A DNA stretch of 11,997 nt. Origin: an uncultured Porphyromonadaceae bacterium. GTDB taxonomy: Bacteria; Bacteroidota; Bacteroidia; Bacteroidales; Muribaculaceae. This document shows, in pieces, positions 8,224-11,997 of the stretch. The stretch is from NCBI GenBank assembly GCA_947177595.1, contig CAMWUZ010000031.1, forward strand, positions 1 through 11,997, in the 5' to 3' direction. The notes under the pieces are model-generated. The model saw only the letters and a list, made by a program, of their open reading frames with translations. It made no database searches and was not told the origin of the DNA. A program made the position numbers and the translations under genes. Positions within the stretch are counted from its first letter, which is position 1, and every line of letters begins with the position of its first letter.

Positions 8224-9305
8224 TATTTCTTGATTCTGTCGTTAAGAACTTCAATTTGCTGACGCACTGATTCATCATGAATAGCAAGGAGAATCGTTTT
8301 CATGAAATCGGCACTCAAGCCCATCTCTTCTCCGAGTTTCACACGGGTGCGCATCACATCATTGTAACGCCCTGCCTGAACTACACTCATCCTGTGTTCT
8401 TTCTTATACTGACCGATTTCTCGGGATATTCGCATTCGGTTGCTGAGTATTTCAAGAAGCTCATTGTCAACCTTGTCAATCTGTTGGCGCAGGAGTGTTA
8501 GATTTTCTGTACTCTGTTTGGAATCGCGAACAACGAGTGTGTTGAGAATAAAGTTGAGAATCTCCGGAGTAACCTGCTGAGAAGCATCGCTCCAAGCCTT
8601 GTCGGGATCACAATGACTTTCGATAATGAGACCGTTGAAACCCATATCAAGGGCTTCCTGACATAAGGGGGCGATCAGTTCCCGTTTACCTCCGATGTGA
8701 GAGGGATCACAGATAATGGGGAGATTGGGAAAACGCAGACGCAACTCAATGGGAATATGCCAGTTCGGCATATTTCGGTAAAGATGCTTGCCATAAGTGC
8801 TGAAACCGCGATGAATGGCACCGAGTTTTCTAATACCGGCATTGTAGATACGCTGCATAGCACCAATCCAAAGCTCAAGATCGGGATTGACAGGGTTTTT
8901 TACAAGTACAGTGACATCAGCGTTTTTCTCTTTGAGCGTATCGGCTATCTCCTGCATGTCAAAGGGATTTGCCGAGGTGCGTGCACCAATCCATAAAATA
9001 TCGATTCCGGCTGCAAGTGCTTCTTCAATATGCTGTTTTGTCGCAACTTCTGTAGCTGTAAGCATTCCGGTGGTTTCTTTCACTTTTTTCATCCACTCAA
9101 GTCCCGGAGCGCCCACGCCTTCAAATCCGCCAGGTTTCGTGCGTGGTTTCCAGATTCCGGCGCGGAAAATTTTGATGCCGTTAGAGGCAAGTTCGTTGGC
9201 GGTACATAATACTTGTTCTTCTGTTTCGGCACTGCAGGGTCCCGCAATAATCAGAGGTCTATCGGCGGGATAGCCTTCCGGTATGATTGACTGTAAATCT
9301 TCCAT
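8223..9305 (-). CDS. Bifunctional 3-deoxy-7-phosphoheptulonate (DAHP) synthase / chorismate mutase
   Basis: Residues 1-~262 are a short (type I-beta, KDO8P-synthase-like) DAHP synthase. Its motifs are GPCSAE (22-27), RAGIWKPRT (48-56), CDPSHIGG (199-206) and ESHCDP (229-234), giving probable metal ligands Cys24, His203, Glu229 and Asp233. After a short linker, residues ~268-355 form an all-helical AroQ-type chorismate mutase, with Arg273, Arg290, Lys301, Arg313 and Gln350 at the spacing of the E. coli active site. The protein thus covers the first step of the shikimate pathway and the chorismate-to-prephenate branch step. The same domain order is known from a studied Prevotella enzyme in which prephenate acts through the mutase domain as allosteric inhibitor; the same control is likely here. 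There is no separate ACT domain. It starts 20 bp after the aminotransferase and overlaps tyrA by one base. Confidence 0.96.
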   Translation of the reverse strand: MEDLQSIIPEGYPADRPLIIAGPCSAETEEQVLCTANELASNGIKIFRAGIWKPRTKPGGFEGVGAPGLEWMKKVKETTGMLTATEVATKQHIEEALAAGIDILWIGARTSANPFDMQEIADTLKEKNADVTVLVKNPVNPDLELWIGAMQRIYNAGIRKLGAIHRGFSTYGKHLYRNMPNWHIPIELRLRFPNLPIICDPSHIGGKRELIAPLCQEALDMGFNGLIIESHCDPDKAWSDASQQVTPEILNFILNTLVVRDSKQSTENLTLLRQQIDKVDNELLEILSNRMRISREIGQYKKEHRMSVVQAGRYNDVMRTRVKLGEEMGLSADFMKTILLAIHDESVRQQIEVLNDRIKK

Positions 9306-9325
9306 GACAATTTATTTTAAAATTA

Positions 9326-10510
9326 TTATTGTTTCGTGAGTTTAGCTTCTTTTAGTCTGTTTAATGCCTTGCGCATATTCTCTTCTGTAGCACACAAGGA
9401 TATTCTGATATATTTTTCTCCATTTGAGCCGAATATGAATCCCGGTGTGATAAAAACACGGGCTTTGTACAGGGCGTCATTAGCAAGTGTCTCACCGGAC
9501 GGACAATTTTCCGGCACTTTTGCCCAGAGAAAAAGACCTTTCTGATCAGGGTCGAATGTGCAGCCGAGGGCGGTAGCAATTTCTTCAGCTACTTTGCGAC
9601 GGGCAGTATAGACACTGTTTAGCTCGTCATACCAATTGCTGTCGCATTGGAGAGCTTTGACGGCAACAAGCATTACCGGTTTGAACATACCTGAATCAAT
9701 ATTGGACTTTACCTTAAGAATCCAATTTACAAATTGGGGATTGCTTGCCAGCATAGCCACACGCCATCCTGCCATATTGTGGCTTTTGCTCAGTGAATTG
9801 AGTTCAATGGCTATTTCTTTGGCTCCCGGAACCGAAAGAATACTTTTCGGATTGGGGTTAAGGATAAAGCTGTAGGGATTATCGTGAGCGATAACTATAT
9901 TATGCTTTCTGCCGAATTCTATTATTCTGGCATATAATTCGTCATCGGCTTGAGTTCCGGTTGGCATATGAGGATAATTCACCCACATCAGTTTAATCTT
10001 TTCAAGCGGAAGTTTTTCCAGAGAGTCAAAGTCTGGTTTCCAACCATTCTCTTCAATTAGATCATAAGTGAAAATCTGTGCCTGGGCAAGATTGCTTACC
10101 GAGGTATATGTCGGATAGCCGGGATTCGGCACAAGCACTCCATCGCCCGGATTAAGGAAGGCAAGAGAAATATGCAGGATTCCTTCTTTGCTTCCTATAA
10201 GCGGTTGAATTTCGGTGGAAGGGTCAAGCTCAACATCATACCATTTTTTATACCAGTCTGCAAAAGCCTGTCTTAATGCCGGAATTCCCACGTATGGCTG
10301 ATAGCTGTGATTACCTTCTTTTGCCGCTTCACTCGCCAATGTGTCTATTACATCTTTATCCGGCATTCTGTCTGGTCCTCCTATGCCAAGGGAAATTATA
10401 TCGAGCCCTTTGGCATTCATTTCTGCAACCTCACGGAGTTTGCGCGAAAAATAATATTCTTTGACAGACGCAACTCTGTCTGCCGGTTTGATTTTAGAAT
10501 CAGATTTCAT
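9326..10510 (-). CDS. PLP-dependent class I aminotransferase, probably aromatic
   Basis: From the ATG at 10510 the protein has 394 residues of fold type I aminotransferase. PLP-binding Lys242 lies in NSLSKSHNMAGWR (238-250), with Asp210 and Tyr213 in HDNPY and substrate-carboxylate Arg369 in YIRIS. The usual NNPTG loop reads HMPTG (181-185), a variant also seen in LL-diaminopimelate-aminotransferase-like proteins, and automated annotation may give that name. The position between prephenate dehydratase and DAHP synthase/chorismate mutase argues that it transaminates phenylpyruvate and 4-hydroxyphenylpyruvate to Phe and Tyr; this is inferred from context. The frame stays open to 10549, but those extra 13 codons lie inside pheA and look unrelated to the family. 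The chosen ATG overlaps pheA by 11 bases and precedes the KPADRVASVKEYYFS block. Confidence 0.93.
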   Translation of the reverse strand: MKSDSKIKPADRVASVKEYYFSRKLREVAEMNAKGLDIISLGIGGPDRMPDKDVIDTLASEAAKEGNHSYQPYVGIPALRQAFADWYKKWYDVELDPSTEIQPLIGSKEGILHISLAFLNPGDGVLVPNPGYPTYTSVSNLAQAQIFTYDLIEENGWKPDFDSLEKLPLEKIKLMWVNYPHMPTGTQADDELYARIIEFGRKHNIVIAHDNPYSFILNPNPKSILSVPGAKEIAIELNSLSKSHNMAGWRVAMLASNPQFVNWILKVKSNIDSGMFKPVMLVAVKALQCDSNWYDELNSVYTARRKVAEEIATALGCTFDPDQKGLFLWAKVPENCPSGETLANDALYKARVFITPGFIFGSNGEKYIRISLCATEENMRKALNRLKEAKLTKQ

Positions 10511-11348
10511 TTTTACATTCTTTATATTCTCCAAGCACTTTGAAGTCATTTAAAAGGGGGCGTACAGCATCGAGTGCCTGACGGTAGCGTACAAATGAGT
10601 CAAAGGTTATATCAACGTAAAACCGGTATTCCCATTCTCTGCCTATTATAGGCATCGATTGAATTTTAGAAAGATTCATATCATAGAATGTGAATATAGT
10701 CAGGATTTTTGATAATGCACCTTGAGTATGCGGTAGGGTGAAGACTATTGAAGCCTTGTTAAGTTCTTCATCCTTAGGTTTCAGTTCCTGTGCAACGAGA
10801 GGATCTGCAAGTATCAGGAATCTGGTAAAATTCCGTTTGTTGGTCTCGATTCCTTTTTCAAGAATCTCAAGCCCGTAAAGATTAGCAGCAAATTCGCCGC
10901 ACACCGCCGCGTGTCCGGTCAATCCGTTTTGCGCAATATCTTTAGCACTACCAGCCGTGTCTGTTTTTTCTACAATTATGAGATTCGGATGACGACGAAG
11001 GAATTGTTCACATTGCATAAGCGCCATCGGATGAGAATTTACCTCGGATAAATCATCGATTTTCTGGTCGGGGAGTGCCGCGAGAACATGGGAAATTCTC
11101 ATTTTGTATTCGCCTATTATTGTGAGATTGCTCTTTCGCAGAAGTTCATGGTTCTGTAAAAGAGCCCCGGCGATAGTATTCTCAATCGCGAGTATGCCGA
11201 GAAGAGACGCATCCGTATCAAGGGTGTCAAACATGGAGTTGAATGTTTCGCAAGGCACAGTGTCAATTTCCAACGGATGGAAATATGCTCTTGCAGCTGC
11301 ATCATGGTAGCAGCCGGCAACTCCTTGTATAGTAACTTTCCTTTTCAT
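10500..11348 (-). CDS. pheA: Prephenate dehydratase with C-terminal ACT domain
   Basis: This enzyme converts prephenate to phenylpyruvate, the precursor of phenylalanine. The 282-residue protein has the catalytic domain first: GVAGCYHDAAA (9-19), ENTIAGALL (56-64), SHPMAL (105-110), DTAGSA (130-135) and the catalytic NFTRF (173-177). A regulatory ACT domain covers about 200-275, with GALSKIL (210-216). The usual Phe-binding ESRP motif of PheA ACT domains reads QSMP (230-233), so Phe feedback may be altered or use other residues. No chorismate mutase is fused at the N-terminus; that activity is in the third gene of this operon. The ATG at 11348 lies 13 bases after the end of the attenuator terminator, so pheA is the first structural gene under its control. 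Confidence 0.96.
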   Translation of the reverse strand: MKRKVTIQGVAGCYHDAAARAYFHPLEIDTVPCETFNSMFDTLDTDASLLGILAIENTIAGALLQNHELLRKSNLTIIGEYKMRISHVLAALPDQKIDDLSEVNSHPMALMQCEQFLRRHPNLIIVEKTDTAGSAKDIAQNGLTGHAAVCGEFAANLYGLEILEKGIETNKRNFTRFLILADPLVAQELKPKDEELNKASIVFTLPHTQGALSKILTIFTFYDMNLSKIQSMPIIGREWEYRFYVDITFDSFVRYRQALDAVRPLLNDFKVLGEYKECKNEI

Positions 11349-11360
11349 ACCAGTTGTGTC

Positions 11361-11408
11361 ACATAAAAAATCCCGTCGTCAGTGAAAGGCGCCGGGATTT
11401 TATTATGT
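11361..11408 (-). terminator. Attenuator terminator hairpin (segments 3:4) ahead of pheA
   Basis: On the minus strand segment 3 (11408-11393, ACATAATAAAATCCCG) pairs with segment 4 (11375-11361, CGGGATTTTTTATGT). This gives 15 base pairs with a single bulged T at 11402 and a 17-base loop. The GC core CCCG/CGGG is directly followed by six T residues, as in an intrinsic terminator. It lies between the leader peptide and pheA, where a terminator makes sense only if it is conditional. Segment 3 is also the target of the competing antiterminator. Confidence 0.88.
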
Positions 11409-11459
11409 TTTGAATAATGATTAATTATCGTTTCTGTGATTCAGGCACATAAAATCCCG
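11393..11459 (-). promoter_or_regulatory. Antiterminator hairpin (segments 2:3)
   Basis: Segment 2 (11459-11446, CGGGATTTTATGTG) overlaps the last codons of the leader peptide. It pairs with segment 3 (11407-11393) over 11 uninterrupted base pairs, plus three more (one G-U) beyond a bulged A. Both this hairpin and the terminator use the same CCCG and AAAA bases of segment 3, so they cannot coexist. Segments 2 and 4 are near copies of each other (ACGGGATTTT, then ATGTG with or without two extra T). A weak upstream hairpin, ATAAAA (11466-11461) with TTTTAT (11454-11449), could act as a 1:2 pause structure. Confidence 0.82.
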
Positions 11460-11515
11460 TTTTTATTTTTGGTAAAATAAAAATATGAGTAATAATATGT
11501 GCTAAATCGTATCAT
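11441..11515 (-). CDS. Tyr/Phe leader peptide of the aromatic amino acid attenuator
   Basis: This small frame encodes 24 residues from ATG (11515) to TGA (11441-11443). Residues 6-14 read TYYYSYFYF, and Phe4 lies before them, so the peptide holds five Tyr and three Phe. All eight precede codon 15, and seven of them sit in the eight codons 7-14. The rest reads TKNKNGILCA. It is too short for normal gene finding, but its place and codons are those of a ribosome-stalling sensor for charged tRNA-Tyr and tRNA-Phe. The last Phe codon ends 14 bases before antiterminator segment 2, so a ribosome stalled there would leave segment 2 free. A ribosome reaching the stop, three bases past segment 2, would cover it and favour the terminator. 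There is no Shine-Dalgarno, but an A-rich stretch precedes the ATG, as is normal in this phylum. Confidence 0.87.
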   Translation of the reverse strand: MIRFSTYYYSYFYFTKNKNGILCA

Positions 11516-11532
11516 TTTGAAATCTTTGATTG

Positions 11533-11566
11533 CAAATGTAGTGAATTATTTCTGATTGCAAGCAAA
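11533..11566 (-). promoter_or_regulatory. Promoter of the pheA-aminotransferase-DAHPS/CM-tyrA operon
   Basis: The minus strand has TACATTTG at 11540-11533, an exact TAnnTTTG -7 box. Upstream lies TTTG (11566-11563) at 22 bases, or the weaker CTTG (11562-11559) at 18 bases, as the -33 element. Transcription would begin near 11526-11529, giving a short untranslated stretch of roughly 11-14 bases before the leader-peptide ATG. It is the only good promoter between hisS and pheA. Confidence 0.68.
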
Positions 11567-11610
11567 AAGAGCGAAAAAATTAAAAAAGTGTAGTATTTTA
11601 TCGGGAAAAC

Positions 11611-11997
11611 TTACTTTTTCAATATAATATCGACCGCTTCTTTTGGAGTAACCAGAGATTGTGTACCTTCTGTCATATCTTTGAGAGTCAGTTTTCCTTG
11701 CGCCATCTCCTCTTCTCCAACCAGTGCGACAAACGGGATAGCGCGTGAATTGGCATAAGTCATCTGCTTTTTCATTTTTGCAGCATCGGGATATATTTCA
11801 CAGGCAATACCTGCAGCTCTCAATACTTTCAGCATTTTCATAGCTGCTATAGCTTCCGCTTCACCAAAATTTGAGAACATGACTGACGGTGCTGAAGTAA
11901 CAGTATCGGGGAAGAGATTAAGAGTGGTGAGAACATCATAGATGCGGTCTGCTCCGAAGGATATTCCAACACCGCTGAGTCCCGGCATACCGAATAC
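11611..11997 (-). CDS. hisS: Histidyl-tRNA synthetase, C-terminal part (runs off the window)
   Basis: The open frame enters from the right edge and ends at the TAA at 11611-11613; about 128 C-terminal residues are visible. The start VFGMPGLSGVGISFGADRIYDVL contains class II synthetase motif 3 (GVGISFGADRIY), with the ATP-binding Arg, in the form found in HisRS. The rest is the HGTP-type anticodon-binding domain, with a strand-helix pattern such as SVMFSNFGEAEAIAAMKMLKVLRAAGIACEIYPD and ALVGEEEMAQGKLTLKDM. The Met at 11988 is internal, not a start. Between its stop and the aromatic promoter are T-runs (11581-11587 and 11575-11580 on the plus strand as A-runs), but only a weak AT-rich hairpin, so how transcription ends is unclear. 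Confidence 0.93.
   Translation of the reverse strand, partial: VFGMPGLSGVGISFGADRIYDVLTTLNLFPDTVTSAPSVMFSNFGEAEAIAAMKMLKVLRAAGIACEIYPDAAKMKKQMTYANSRAIPFVALVGEEEMAQGKLTLKDMTEGTQSLVTPKEAVDIILKK

Noticed and set aside
10511..10549. A longer N-terminus for the aminotransferase, starting at 10549
   Set aside because: The extra 13 residues lie fully within pheA. The ATG at 10510 is the better start because the family-conserved block begins a few residues after it.
11349..11540. A T-box or metabolite riboswitch upstream of pheA
   Set aside because: There is no T-box consensus or room for a specifier stem. The leader peptide with competing hairpins explains the region fully.
11541..11610. Intrinsic terminator for hisS
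   Set aside because: T-runs are present, but the only hairpin I can form is about six weak AT pairs with a bulge; not enough to call.
1..11997. Mobile elements, CRISPR repeats, phage genes or horizontally acquired cassettes
   Set aside because: No transposase, integrase, repeat array or flanking direct repeats are visible. Gene content is core metabolism, all on one strand with uniform composition.

Overview
The window reads as housekeeping chromosome of a Bacteroidota bacterium, probably Bacteroidales. The signs are promoter elements of the TAnnTTTG (-7) / TTTG (-33) type, starts without Shine-Dalgarno sequences, a DAHP synthase fused to a C-terminal chorismate mutase, and high similarity of PurA and PurL to what I recall of Bacteroides proteins. 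A family-level call such as Muribaculaceae is only a guess. All genes lie on the minus strand, so transcription runs from high to low coordinates. There are no mobile elements, CRISPR arrays, or rRNA or tRNA genes.

Layout in transcription order. (1) The 3' end of hisS (11611-11997) enters from the right edge. (2) A gap of about 260 bp holds a Bacteroidetes-type promoter, a 24-residue leader peptide packed with Tyr and Phe codons, and two mutually exclusive RNA hairpins, the second an intrinsic terminator. This is a complete ribosome-stalling attenuator. (3) Directly below it lies a tight four-gene operon: pheA (prephenate dehydratase), a class I aminotransferase, a DAHP synthase/chorismate mutase fusion, and tyrA (prephenate dehydrogenase). 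Together they supply the entry step of the shikimate pathway and all steps from chorismate to Phe and Tyr. (4) A near-consensus promoter in the 38-bp gap after tyrA starts a second unit: a Fur-family regulator, purA two bases later, and a DUF1015 gene 29 bases after that. A GC-rich hairpin followed by a T-rich run sits just after the DUF1015 stop. (5) A small two-helix membrane protein gene overlaps that hairpin, and purL (FGAM synthetase) follows 33 bp later.

The most interesting signal is the Tyr/Phe leader peptide and attenuator at 11361-11515. Every part needed for transcription attenuation can be read base by base. Its codons match both end products of the operon it precedes. Secondary points are the terminator-like hairpin inside the start of the membrane-protein ORF, a fur promoter so close to the annotated ATG that the start is in doubt, and co-transcription of a Fur-family regulator with purA.
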